Origin: Mucor racemosus
Taxonomy: Eukaryota; Mucoromycota; Mucoromycetes; Mucorales; Mucoraceae
Length of the DNA stretch: 64,000 nt
Assembly: GCA_027405735.1 (NCBI GenBank)
Contig: JAPEHQ010000020.1
Coordinates: 62,001 to 126,000 of the forward strand
Direction of reading: 5' to 3'
Shown piece by piece: positions 11,402 to 22,587 of the stretch (its first letter is position 1; the number at the start of each line of letters is the position of its first letter). The notes below the pieces were generated by a model that searched no databases, was not told the DNA's origin, and saw nothing but the letters and a program-made list of their open reading frames with translations. The translations under genes and the position numbers were made by a program.

Positions 11402-13335
11402 ATGTTTCAAAAGAGATTATTTCATTCATCAAAATCTGTGTTGAATAGAGCATTAACACCATTGACGCATGTAAAGCATCCAGAGTTCCAAAGAAATCCT
11501 GCATTTTCCAAGGTAAGTTTCGTAAAATGATCAAGAGCAATTTCCAATAATTCTATTCTACAACTCAAGATCACAAATAAAGATGTGGATTTCTTCAAAA
11601 CTGTATTAGCACCAAACAATATTGTGCATGAATCTGACCCTGAAAGCACCAACATGATTCAATATAATACAGATTGGTTTAATCTTTATAGAGGTTCATC
11701 TTCGTAAATGTTTTAAATTGCTTTCATAATGCATGCATCAAATATTTAACATTAAATTGTAGTCTTTGCCTTTTTCCCACCACTACAGATCAAGTATCTC
11801 AAATCTTAAAGTACTGTAACAAACAACGCTTGGCTGTCGTCCCTCAAGGCGGTAATACAGGTGTTAGTGGTGGTGCTATTCCTGTATTTGATGAAATTAT
11901 TGTGAATACCTCAAAAATGAACAAAATTCGACATTTCGATGCAGTTTCTGGTGCTGCTGTCGTCGATTGTGGTGTAGTATTAGAAGCATTGGATCAATAC
12001 TTGGAGCCCAAAGGATATACAGTCCCTTTAGATTTGGGAGCCAAAGGATCTTGTCAATTAGGTGGCAATGTCAGTACTAATGCTGGTGGTTTGCGATTAA
12101 TGCGATTCGGCAATTTGCATGGCAATGTTTTAGGCCTGGAAGTAGTAAGTTTTTGATGATTTTAGAGACATCCAATTTATCTAATCTAGATCAAATTAGG
12201 TATTACCAGATGGTACAATTCTCGAGAATTTATCTACATTGCGCAAGGACAATACAGGCTATGATTTAAAGCAATTATTTATTGGGTCAGAAGGAACATT
12301 AGGTTTAGTAACTGGCGTTTCTCTCTTGACACCTCGACGTCCCAAGGTAAAATTAGTAATATTAAAAGCTGTGAGAAAACTTATTGGTAACACATATTTA
12401 GGCTGTGAATGTTGCTATGGTAGGACTTGATTCATTTGAAGACGTGCAAAAGGCCTTTGTGATGGCAAAGGAAGATTTGTCCGAAATTTTGTCAGGTAAG
12501 GCAAATCCAGGAAAAGAAAACACACAAGGCTAAATATGTACAAACAGCATTTGAATTCTGGGATCGTGATTCTGTGGGCGTTGTTAAATCTCAAATGATG
12601 CAAGATGTGAATTATCCAATTGATGGAGAGCATGCATTTTATGCTTTATTAGAAACTCAAGGAAGCAAACAAGAACATGACCAAGAGAAATTGGATGAAT
12701 ATTTAGGCCGTTTATTGGAAGATGGTGTTGCAAAGGATGGCGTAATGGCACAGGATGCCAAGCAAGTAAACTCACTTTGGGGCTGGAGAGAGAAAATTCC
12801 TGAATCTATTTCAAAGAGTGGCACAGCCATGACTTATGATGTAGCTATGGAAGTTCCTCTTCTTTACAAAATGGTTGAAGATGCCAAGAAACATTTTGGA
12901 GAGAAAAATCAATTGGGTCCTGGAAAACTTTACTCTAATTTATTAGGTTTTGGCCATGTTGGTGATGGAGTGAGTGTAACTTAGTAGTTATTTACGAAAT
13001 GTAATATTAATTTTATTTGATAGAATTTACATATTATGGCTAATTTAGATGGATTTGATGATCATGGACAAGAAGCAATGGATGAATTCGTCTTTTCATG
13101 GGCCAGTAAGTTGATAAAATTAAGATAAAATCATGCCATAAATTAAATTGTTTTTTTTACGTATTTAGTAAAAAACAATGGATCAATTACAGCAGAACAT
13201 GGTGTTGGTGTATCTAAAGTCAACTATATGAATCGTGCTAAATCTCCAGTTCAGCTTGCATTGATGAGAACACTTAAAAATGCCATTGATCCTAATGGAA
13301 TCATGAATCCATACAAAGTTATTCCAGAACATTAA
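11402..13335 (+). CDS. FAD-linked D-2-hydroxyglutarate / D-lactate dehydrogenase, mitochondrial
   Basis: Eight exons (11402-11512, 11570-11703, 11763-12144, 12200-12346, 12402-12495, 12548-12969, 13024-13105, 13169-13335) give 512 residues. The first 30 or so residues are basic and serine-rich, like a mitochondrial presequence. The FAD-binding PCMH domain carries [13 protein letters not shown] at about residues 107-119, [13 protein letters not shown] and [14 protein letters not shown]. The C-terminal FAD-oxidase domain contains GHVGDGNLHIM, with likely metal-binding histidines, and [11 protein letters not shown]. These are hallmarks of the D2HGDH/Dld2-Dld3 group, which oxidises D-2-hydroxyglutarate (or D-lactate) and passes electrons to an acceptor. 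Which substrate dominates cannot be read from sequence. The acceptor before exon 2 is AAG and the donor after exon 6 is GTGAGT; both are needed for frame. Confidence 0.88.
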
Positions 13336-13352
13336 TAGAATAAATCTTTATT
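13336..13352. terminator. 17-nt convergent gene junction with bidirectional AATAAA
   Basis: Only 17 nt separate the stop codons of the plus-strand dehydrogenase and the minus-strand Rho gene. AATAAA is present on the plus strand at 13339-13344 and on the minus strand at 13352-13347. Because cleavage normally occurs downstream of the signal, each transcript probably runs into the other coding region, giving overlapping 3' ends. Confidence 0.6.
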
Positions 13353-14208
13353 TTATAGGCATATACAATTTTTTCTCTTTTTCTCTTGTAGTTTATCAAT
13401 GTATTTGCTTCCTAATTCTGCAGCTAAATAGAATACATCTTGAACTCCTTGATCTAATTTGGCAGAGCATTCCATATATTTTTCAGCTTTTATAGCCTCA
13501 GAAGCAGCTTCTCCCTATTGCATATCAATGAGCTCATGTCTCAGTGATTTCCATTTATGACACAAACCTCTTTAAATGAAACTGGTTTCTGTCCAATTTG
13601 GTGTAATTCTCCAACTGTCTTTTCATCATCTCTTAAATCTTTTTTACAGCCAACCAAAATGATAGGCACATTTGGTGTATAAGTGTATAATTCTGTGATC
13701 CACTATAATAAAGAAACATAAGTAAATTTTAACTTGATACATGTTTTGGATCTGAAAAAGTATTACTTTTTCCTGAACATTATCAAGAGAATCAGGTGAA
13801 TCAATTGCAAAGCATAGAAGTATCACATGAGTATTAATGTATGACAAAGGGCGTAGACGATCATAATCTTCTTGACCTATAATTTATATATATTTAATAT
13901 TTTAAATAAGATATATAGAGTAAAATCCCTATTCTTTTCACTTCAAGTACCTGCTGTATCCCACAATGCTAATTCCACGATTTTTCCATTCAAATTTACC
14001 TCCCCAACAAATGACTGAAATACGGTAGGAACGTAATGCTATTTTGAAAAAAAGGGGGGTATTCAGTTGCTGCGCTTTTTTCTCGTATAATATTTACTTT
14101 TACCTCTGGAAATCCTTGTTCTGCATAAACATATAATAGGCATGTTTTTCCACATGCACCGTCGCCAACTATCACTAATTTTGCTCTCTTTCGAAGCTTT
14201 TTTTCCAT
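13353..14208 (-). CDS. Rho-family small GTPase with C-terminal CICL prenylation box
   Basis: Five exons on the minus strand (14208-14104, 14038-13951, 13876-13767, 13702-13568, 13514-13353) give 199 residues. The P-loop GDGACGKT is at residues 15-22, switch I is YVPTVFQSF at 37-45, switch II is [17 protein letters not shown], the base-specificity motif appears as GCKKDL in place of TKxD, and ECSAKL is the G5 motif. A Rho-specific insert ([17 protein letters not shown]) places it in the Rho family, nearest Rho1/RhoA by eye. The tail is lysine/arginine-rich and ends CICL, where a terminal leucine favours geranylgeranylation. It should act at membranes in actin and cell-wall signalling. Switch I differs from Rho1 (FQSF in place of FENY), so it is probably a paralogue and not the canonical Rho1. 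Confidence 0.88.
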
Positions 14209-17200
14209 TTTTTATATAAGGTTTTTCTTAAATATTGAAAAAAAAAAATGAAAAAAAAAAGAAGACAGATGAAATGCTATTAAAAGCATCATTTTTAAAG
14301 TAATACAACACGAAAAAAATGGTAACAGTCGCAAAGGACAATCTGCTGATGTTTGTAACGTTTAGTACTCACTTCATCACTTTATATGTATATTTGTACA
14401 TTTTATAGAATCGATTTACATCAATGATAGACTTGATGTTCGTGACATTGAATGAAAAAGTTAATTTTTTGTGGAGGTTCATATATATTTTTTCAAACTT
14501 GAAACGAGATCTAGATCCTTGATTAATGCAAACTGACAATGAAACGGTTTGTAAATAAGACTGTAACGGTCAATGTTGGATCTGTCTGTATCACCAAAGC
14601 TTAAATGTATTGTCTTAAAATATATGAATATAAAGCATGTAAATTATTGTGTAGCATTTTTAGAATCATATAATTTATTTTATCGTATTACACTATACCG
14701 AAAATTTGATATTGTGGTATACATGTATACATGTAAACCTCAAACTTTAATTCTCAAATGTTGTAGTGTATTCAATGAAACTGAAAAGATTATGTAAGCA
14801 TTTAAAATTTATAAAAAAATGCGCCTCATAAATAGCCATACATTTGAACCGAAACATGTATATATTTAGTCTTGTGTTCAACATTGATCAGAGAATTAAA
14901 ATATATATATATATTCGTTATATCAAATCTTTACTTTGTTTGAACAAATGCCACAATAAACCATAATACTTATAGTACAATTTTGAAAGGGGAAAGCGTA
15001 AAATTACTTTATTGTATATGTTTTGTATATATACTAATATTTTTGTCCTTTTTTTTCAGCATCTGGACAACAAGGTCAACTATTTATTTCAGTTTCATTC
15101 CATAAAACCATATTAAGTTCCAATATTTGAACCTGCCTATTTTCAACCAAAAAAGGAAAATCCAGTTACATTTTGCCTGTGGTTGCCAATCCGAACCCGC
15201 CGGACAAAATCTTCACCGCAATGCGGCAATTGAAAAAAAAAGCTACAAAATGCAAAATATCAAGCAAAAATTAACGGTGATTTCAAATTTATGCAACAGA
15301 TTGTATAGTAACCTGCTGTAGAAAATTAATTGGTATTTGCAGCCCGCAAAAATATACATCGATTAAAAGTATTTGGAAAAGATGTTTCCTGCAAATATTT
15401 TTTATAAATTTCCCAAAACTGCGTTTTTCGAATGGGGGTTGGGGTCAAAAAACAAACTCCATCTTATTTTTTCCATTACTCCATTAAAAATTAATATTTT
15501 TTTAACAGTTAAAAACTAAAATCCAGCTATAATTGATGGCTTCAATGTTAATTAGAATAAATTTTACGTTGCCAATTTGATTGGTGAGTTTCTTTTGATT
15601 CAAGCGTTTTTTGGGTAGTTTGTCCACTATAATCTTTGAATACTCGTTTAAACGCTACATATTATTACTAGATAATTTGTGAGAAATATTGATAAATAAT
15701 TCTAATTATACTTGCAACTAACATTTTATAGTTAAAGTAAGCATAAATGCTTATTTTCCTGGAATTTTTCAAAAATATTGATCCGTTATATTTCTGTACA
15801 AAAAATAGATAAAAACAAACGAATAGCACTATCGTGATCGCAGCTATAAGTTGTATCAGAATCCATGATCATCTGAATATGTAAAGAAATTGCAAAAAAA
15901 ATTCTGGAGTGTCACTTTTTTGGGCCCCAAATTTTTTTTTGAACTTTTTTGTCCAGTCCAGCTGATCAACATAAACTGTCTCATATTGCTTAAAACGGTG
16001 CGTTTCTATGTAAAAGACACATTAACAGATATAATTATTATTGGAATATCGTATAATGTGATTTACCAAAAATATGTTTGCTACAAAAACGTAATTAAAA
16101 TAAAAAAAGCGATGGGAACAACTCTTCTTAGTTTATTCAAAATATATGAAGTAAAGCAACGATTCATCTACTCGATAGATCATTGTGGTATTTATATTAA
16201 ATGTCTAATTCAAATTATTGCATTAGTAAATTGATCTTCTTAGTTTTAACGCTGAGGGAAAGAGGGATTAACAATTATTAATTCAGGTTATACAAGTATC
16301 TATAATTGTGTATAATTTTTAAATTATAGCTAAGTTTTTATATTTCATGACCTTGGCTCTTCTCACACCAAATTCATGTTATTGATTACTAATTTAATTT
16401 GATGCGTGAAAGACTGCCAGTAGTTCATATCAATGTTGATGTAAAATAAAGCTAAAAATGTAATCAAGTAAATAGATATAATATACGTTTATTAAAAGGA
16501 AATAAAGAAAGTTTATATAGTAAATAAGTTAAGAAAGATGATGGTGTGATAAGGATTATAGATGTTATCTATTATACTAATGTGGCATGATGGTGGAACA
16601 TAATACTGCAATATCATGCTGGAACCGTAGTTTCGTTGATGTTTAATTGACCTGAATTTCGGTTTCTGAATCATTGTTTTACTTTTGGATTTGACATCCA
16701 GTTAAGAATGATGCAGCACATCGTAATGTTTTGAATATATACTCTTCTGTAAATGTTCTATGTCAGTATAGTTTTCAGAAAGGAAGTTTTTTTAGCTGGA
16801 CCACGACGGCCGACTTGTGCTGTACAAGATGATTTTGTTGTGTCCAGGTGCTGCACACTATAGCCACCTGAGCTTTTGTGCTCACTGAATATGGCTAAAA
16901 AGATAACAAGATGAACACGGGCACAACAAAAGAAACTGCACACGAGCACAACGCTAACCCTGTATGTGGAGAATTATAGATTCTGTCCATGTGCATGATA
17001 TTAGTCCCATGTGTGCATAATAGTAGAATTGCCCATAAGCATATCATTATCCCTATTTGTGCAGAATAAGAAATCTGACCATGAGAATAATGAGCTGATC
17101 GTATGGGCACAAATTGGTTTGTACATGAGTATCGTGCCATTCTCAAAATTTCATTGTATATTTTACTGGAATAATGGGGTTTTAAATTACATTTGCTTTT

Positions 17201-17984
17201 ATTAATAGACATTATAGACAATAATACAATTCAATGCGTTGCTGATGTAGAGCAATACACGCAAAAACCAATATATTTACAATTATCATCATTTTTTGTA
17301 GATATGTTTATAGCTATAATATTTACAGCAAGACTGGTTTTTGCTCGGGCATAAACTTAAATAGCACTTACTGCTTAAATTTATACCGCAAGACAAATCT
17401 AAGATTATAGATGTTACTTTATCACACATAAAAGTTAAACAAATTAACCTTCTTTAAACTTACTATTTTAGTTTACGATTGTCAGTGAAATATTAAAAGA
17501 GTCTATATAAATAATCTTGCCAGAATATTACACTTTTAATAACAATACATTCTTTGGATGTATTTATACACATTGATTATAACTATTACTAGGGTTTTAC
17601 TATCTAAGAATGTGATGTAAGTCAATGATCTGCATTGATTTACTGTAACACTAATTATAGACTGTGACCTTGGATATGAGACCTATGATGAGTATTGACA
17701 TAACAGTCAGCTGTAAAAAATTTTGTTTTCAAGTATAGCTACTATCGAGACTATGGTTATTAGGCAAGATATTATATCATTGTTTTTTGTGATTCTATAT
17801 CATTTAAAATTTCATTACTTTCCTGGAACATTTCGTGAGTTTGTAGCCAGTTCTAGCTTTTCATTGAGTAGATATAAATATCATTGCCTTCGATTTGATC
17901 TGGTAATCAAGAAATACGTCTAACAATACAGTAGTAAATAATGATATTTGATATTTGATCTTAGAATGCAGTTAAATGAAAATA
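14209..17984. other. Long AT-rich, gene-free region
   Basis: No gene was recognised in about 3.8 kb. A GC-richer patch lies at about 15120-15400. An open frame at 15890-16234 encodes a hydrophobic 114-residue peptide with no recognisable domain and AT-biased composition, and is probably chance. Positions 16955-17110 hold a degenerate short repeat, described separately. Confidence 0.45.
16955..17110. repeat. Degenerate minisatellite-like stretch
   Basis: About six imperfect units of 20-28 nt follow a loose consensus CCCATGTGTGCATAATA plus filler, starting near 16958, 16986, 17006, 17031, 17050 and 17079. Similar wording (CCCACCTGTGCAGATCATTATG) recurs near 25120. No function is apparent. Confidence 0.4.
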
Positions 17985-18419
17985 TCAGTCTCTAATATAG
18001 ACTACTACCTATATTAAAAACATTAGTCCCTTATGTTAGCATGCGTATTCATATAAAAGAAAATAATATCAGCTTGATAGTCTGATATGCCTTATCAAAC
18101 GATAAATAATATCCTTGGAATATGAAAACAAAAAGAGAAAAACAACACTCGTAGAAAAGGATTTTCAAGGCTTTACAACATTATTTAGCGCATTTAAAAC
18201 CCTGCTAAATTGCACATTTCAGCCAATATAAAAGCAGCATTACAGCGCATCAACCCATAAACTAAACAAAATAGGCAATATCTGTTATCATAGAAACATG
18301 CATTTTCTACCAGAAAACCCGGCTGTAATATCATAGATTCATTAAAAAATTGCAAAAGCGAGCCCGTAGAGCAACGCCGTAATTGAGCATAGCAAGATTG
18401 AACAGCTAAGTCTCTTATA

Positions 18420-18631
18420 CAGTGAGTCGCAAAACCCTTTCAATGATTTGGAAATTTGAATGAAAATAACCATAACTTTCTCAGTTTCAATCGGAGATAC
18501 ACTAAATTTCTATTTTAAGTAATTCAAACGTTTTTAAATTATTTTCAAAAAGTCCGATCTAATTAATTAAAGTTCCGCAAAAACTATGCAAGTTTAAAAA
18601 AAGGTACATCATTGAAAGGGTTTTGCACGCA
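18420..18631 (+). repeat. Left terminal inverted repeat of the Tc1-like element
   Basis: 212 bp. The 19-bp word GCAAAACCCTTTCAATGAT lies near the outer end (18429-18447), and its exact reverse complement lies near the inner end (18608-18626), so each terminal repeat is itself bounded by an inverted pair. These are candidate transposase binding sites. Confidence 0.85.
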
Positions 18632-18780
18632 CAGGCTTAAAATTACAATTTTGTAACCCCTAACTTGTACATTAACGCTGGATATCTTATAAAACAGAGA
18701 AATATGCGAAAAATATATGAGATGTTTTTCAACTTTTACCCTGCCTTTTTCACTAGTAGTTTCAAGCAAAATCATCAAGA

Positions 18781-19808
18781 TGAAAACTGTATCGGATGCC
18801 AAACGTAATGACGTTATCTCTCTGTTAAATTCAGGCCATACCGTATCGAAAATTGCTCGTCATGTAGCTGTTAGTCAAGCCACAGTATGTCGTATTGAAA
18901 AAAAGGCCTATCCTGACCGAGAAAAACTTAAAGGAGGCCAATCATCTAAGCTGACTACTGTGGATAAGAGATATTGTGTCCATAAAATCACCAAAGGTGG
19001 CTTGGATAATGCGGTACAAGCCAAAAAAGAGCTTCATCGTAATTTACACGTTAATGGCAGTGCGAATACTGTACTAGGGCTCTTCGGGATAATGGTTTAG
19101 GCGCATTACCTAAGATAAAAAAGCCAGAAATTAGTGATGAAAATGCAAAGGATCGCCTCCGCTGATGTAAAAACAGAATTGATTGGACTTTGGATGACTG
19201 AAACCGTGTTATATCTACTGATAAGGCTAGAATTAATTGTTTTAACTCGGATGATCGAATTTGGTGCTGGAAAAGAGACAGCGAGGAGATAAAACCTAAG
19301 CATACCAAAAAACAAGAAAAATGGAGATGGTCGTATCATGATTTGGAGCTCTATTTCTTGGTCTGGTGTCGTTTGGTTGTCCAAGGTCGAAGGTAATATG
19401 AACTCCAACCTATACAGAACTATTATTGATGATGATGTGGAGAAATCCATTGACGATATGTGTCAAAAATTGAAGTTGCGTCGTAATTAGGTTATCCTTC
19501 AATAAGACAACGATTCTAAGCACACCTCTAATTTAATGAAAGACGACTTCAAAACAAAAAAATATGAAGTAATGTTATGGCCAACGCAATTTCCATACCT
19601 TAATCCCATTGAAAATATGTGGAGGTTATTGAAAATCCGCCTAAACGAATACGATACATCCCCAAAAGGGATGAATGATATTTGGGACAGAACTCAAGAG
19701 ATTTGGTATGACAACATAACAGTTGGGGAATATCAAAAAGTTATTTCGAGTATGCCTCATTGTGTAAAAGCTTGTATTAAAGCAAAAGGTTACGGTATTG
19801 ATTATTGA
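18781..19808 (+). pseudogene. Broken Tc1-like transposase
   Basis: The likely original start is the ATG at 18781 (MKTVSDAKRNDVISLL). An N-terminal helix-turn-helix follows (HTVSKIARHVAVSQATVCRI). The frame breaks near 19070, where homology continues in another frame (RDNGLGALPKIKKPEI). Stops interrupt it near 19164 and 19199, before the first catalytic block, which reads STDKARIN where Tc1 relatives usually have TDE. The second block (DNDSKHTS, about 19508) follows further stops. The last block reads WPTQFPYLNPIENMW, with Y where a D is usual, and the frame is intact from 19536 to the stop at 19808. Several independent lesions mean it cannot make an active DDE transposase. Confidence 0.88.
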
Positions 19809-19843
19809 CTGCATTTAAATAAGTTTCAATTTTCTTTTGATAA

Positions 19844-20055
19844 TGCGTGCAAAACCCTTTCAATGATGTACCTTTTTTTAAACTTGCATAGTTTTTGCGG
19901 AACTTTAATTAATTAGATTGGACTTTTTGAAAATAATTTAAAAACGTTTGAATTACTTAAAATAGAAATTTAGTGTATCTCCGATTGAAACTGAGAAAGT
20001 TATGATTATTTTCATTCAAATTTCCAAATCATTGAAAGGGTTTTGCGACTCACTG
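19844..20055 (-). repeat. Right terminal inverted repeat of the Tc1-like element
   Basis: Inverted match to 18420-18631, also 212 bp and also carrying the 19-bp word once in each orientation near its two ends. Confidence 0.85.
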
Positions 20056-20792
20056 TACTATGGTATATATTATCTAAGTTTTAAATAAAAAAGCGGGTTT
20101 TAAACTTTTCGCATATTTAACCACGTACGGTCTGAAAATTCAGTTTTTGTAGCGGACATTTTCGCAGCTCATTTTATCCTTACCAACACTCATGATTTAG
20201 ATCAAAAAACAGAAAAATCAAATTTTGATACCAAAATCAACGTTTAAATATACTACATTGAGAGAGAAAAATGTAGCCATGACTAATACATATTTTATAA
20301 AAGCTTAATATTAAATATTAAGTAATGAAAATTTGTACTTTTGGCCCAAAAACGGAATTTTGGTTAAAGGATTTTCATGTAATATTTTGCAATAAAAATG
20401 TTTGTTATTTTTGATTGAACAAATAGAGCGCTAAATTCTGCATATGTGTATATTTTTTGTTTTTATAATTGGTAGTAAAATTAACTCTATATTTGCAAAA
20501 TCAGAAAAAAAAAATTAAAAAATGTCAAAATTGATGATCTGGACAAAAATAATTTTCTAAATTAATATTCCGCTTATAAGCCTTGTAAGTCTTAAAAATA
20601 AGAAATTTTATAATACTGGAGAACTTTTTCAAGAGTTTACAATGCTGTACCCACTTGATTCATGCTTATTACTATAAATAATCTTTATACATCATGTTAA
20701 TATTGTATGGTAGTTTATTTGATGATTAATATAGCCTTACTTGATAACTATTGCGCTAGAGAAGATTTACATTAAGTTTTTTTTACTCTTAC

Positions 20793-21010
20793 CTCTCCAA
20801 TATCATAAACATAAATATGACCATCACTGGAAGAACCTATTGCCGCCTTTTTATCCTCTTTGTCCCAAGCCAATTTATTCAATCCTTTATTAGAGCAAAC
20901 TTAAGTACTTACTACAAATGGTTCCGCGGTATTTGCATTCAAATTTCATAAATTAAATTGACTTGTTCCATCAACAGTAGTATCAAATGCATTATTAGTC
21001 TGCCTTATGA
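20793..21010 (-). pseudogene. Dynein intermediate-chain C-terminal fragment, copy 1
   Basis: On the minus strand, an exon-like piece ending at 20913 reads VDGTSQFNL, a TGA stop in place of the expected Trp, then NLNANTAEP. After an intron-like GTAAGT...AAG gap, a second piece (20884-20793) reads LNKLAWDKEDKKAAIGSSS followed by DGHIYVYDIGE and a GTAAGA donor. This is the pattern of the last WD40 repeats of cytoplasmic dynein intermediate chain (VDGxGxxxLWNLNxDTExP...ALNxxxWxxxG...YDVGE). The stop and the lack of the rest of the gene mark it as a pseudogene fragment. The functional gene must be elsewhere. Confidence 0.72.
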
Positions 21011-21325
21011 TAAATGCCGCCAATCTGAAATCAGAAACATCCCATTGTTATTGTTATAAGCTATGAAAAGCTTGATTTTTAAAAATACGGCAATTAAATA
21101 AAAGATAAAATTATACTAATCGCATACAACAGTGAGTATTTAACATCTAGTTGAGCTTAATGAAGAATGCTTTTAAACCCTTTTGAAAATCCTGAAGCAA
21201 ACACAACATCTTGGTCCTGTAATTTCTATCCATAAAAATGTCGCAATTTTCACCACACAATGAAAGCACCTTTTATCAATCTGGACCTCGTTTTACATTG
21301 AGTATCAGTTTTTTTATTTACCAGT

Positions 21326-21855
21326 TGTGTCTTATATTTTCAGGATTGATAAATAATAATTAAAAAAGAATACAATTATAAAAGAATGAGTAATGAATCA
21401 ATTCTTCAACTGTATGATAAAAACAAGATATCGTTTATTTAGATATAAAAGCATGGCCTTTTATATTTATATGGCATTGAGATCCTGAGATGTAATTTAT
21501 TAAGGCAGTATTGAACCATTAGATCTGTTTGATAGTGATCTATGGATTGAAATGGATCAATCATAATTTAACTGTTCTTGCAGAGCTTGTGAGTTGCCTC
21601 GTTCCAATGCTGCGCTAAATATGCTTGGATGTTGATTTGATAACTACTTGATTGGTTAACTGCTGGGATGAAATAATATGGTGTCATAATGGAGGTTTAA
21701 GCGTTCTTGGTAATTACTGGATTAAATTTGGTACGCTAGGAGTTTCTTATATCCGATATCAAGACTTGCACTTCAATACATGTCGTAATCAATAGATTGT
21801 AAGATGTATTGATACTGTAGAAGGTGATAACGTGTGGTACTAGGTGGAATACAAC
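21326..21855 (-). mobile_element. ~530-bp element, left member of an inverted pair
   Basis: This is an inverted match to 22058-22587 over essentially its whole length. Its inner end reads GTGGAATACAAC and its outer end reads GTTGTGTCTTATATTTTC, giving short imperfect terminal inverted repeats of the type GTTGTRT. There is no coding capacity. It sits at the junction between the two copies of the segmental duplication. It looks like a MITE-like non-autonomous DNA element, but the class is not proven. Confidence 0.6.
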
Positions 21856-22057
21856 TCAGTCTCTAATATAGACTGCTACCTATGTATATTAAAAAAAATT
21901 AGTTCCTTATGTTAGAATGTGTATTCAGACACAAGAAAATAATATCAGCTTGATAGTCTGATATGCCTTATCAAACGGCGAACATAACTTTGGGATATGA
22001 AAACAAAAAGAGAGAAACAACACACGTAGTAGAAAAGAATTTTAAAGGCTTTATTAT

Positions 22058-22587
22058 GTTGTATTCCACCTACTAGTATCATACATTATCACCTTCTAAA
22101 GTATCAATACATCTTACAATCTATTGATTACGACATGTATTGAAGTGCAAGTCTTGATATCGGATATAAGAAACTCCTAGCGTACCAAGTTTAATCCAGT
22201 AATTACCAAGAACGCTTGGACCTCAATTATGACACCACATTATTTCATCCCAGCAGTTAACCAATCAAGTAGTTATCAAATCAACATCCAAGCATATTTA
22301 GCGCAGCATTGAAACAAGACAACTCACAAGCTCTGCAAGAACGGTTAAATTATGATTGATCCATTTCAATCCATAGATTACTATCAAACAGATCCAATGG
22401 TTCAATAGTGCCTTAAATTACATCTCAGGATCTCAATGTCAAATCAATATAAAAGGCCATACTTTTACATCTAAATAAACGATATCTTGTTTTTATTATA
22501 CAGTTGAAGAACTGATTAATTACTCATTCTTTTATAATTGTATTCTTTTTTAAGTACTATTTATCAATCCTGAAAATATACGACATA
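22058..22587 (+). mobile_element. ~530-bp element, right member of an inverted pair
   Basis: Starts GTTGTATTCCACC and ends TATACGACATA, and matches 21855-21326 on the opposite strand. Because the equivalent place in duplication copy 1 is uninterrupted, this is an insertion and the element boundaries are visible by comparison. No open frame of useful length. Confidence 0.65.

Larger units (their letters stand above)
18420..20055 (+). mobile_element. Tc1/mariner-type DNA transposon, inactive
   Basis: A 1636-bp element begins CAGTGAGTCGC and ends GCGACTCACTG. It has 212-bp terminal inverted repeats (18420-18631 and 19844-20055) and is flanked by TA at 18418-18419 and 20056-20057, the target-site duplication typical of the superfamily. 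The inside encodes a decayed Tc1-like transposase. The repeats are nearly identical to each other (a few differences, such as CCATAACT against TCATAACT), so insertion is not very ancient even though the gene is broken. Mobilisation would need transposase from an intact relative elsewhere. Confidence 0.9.
17985..21325. repeat. Segmental duplication, copy 1 (interrupted by a Tc1 element)
   Basis: The sequences 17985-18418 and 20056-21325 together match 21856-22057 plus 22588 to about 24140 in the same order and orientation, with many substitutions and small indels. The underlying unit is about 1.7 kb. Copy 1 carries the Tc1-like element at 18420-20055, while the equivalent place in copy 2 (about 22855) lacks it. 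Both copies contain the dynein intermediate-chain gene fragment. The start is sharp (TCAGTCTCTAATATAG at both copies). Confidence 0.8.

Noticed and set aside
15890..16234. 114-codon hydrophobic frame
   Set aside because: Biased to F, I, K, N and Y as expected from AT-rich DNA, with no domain and no plausible promoter or splice context.
16895..17221. 108-codon minus-strand frame
   Set aside because: Its sequence comes from the degenerate short repeat and has no protein-family character.
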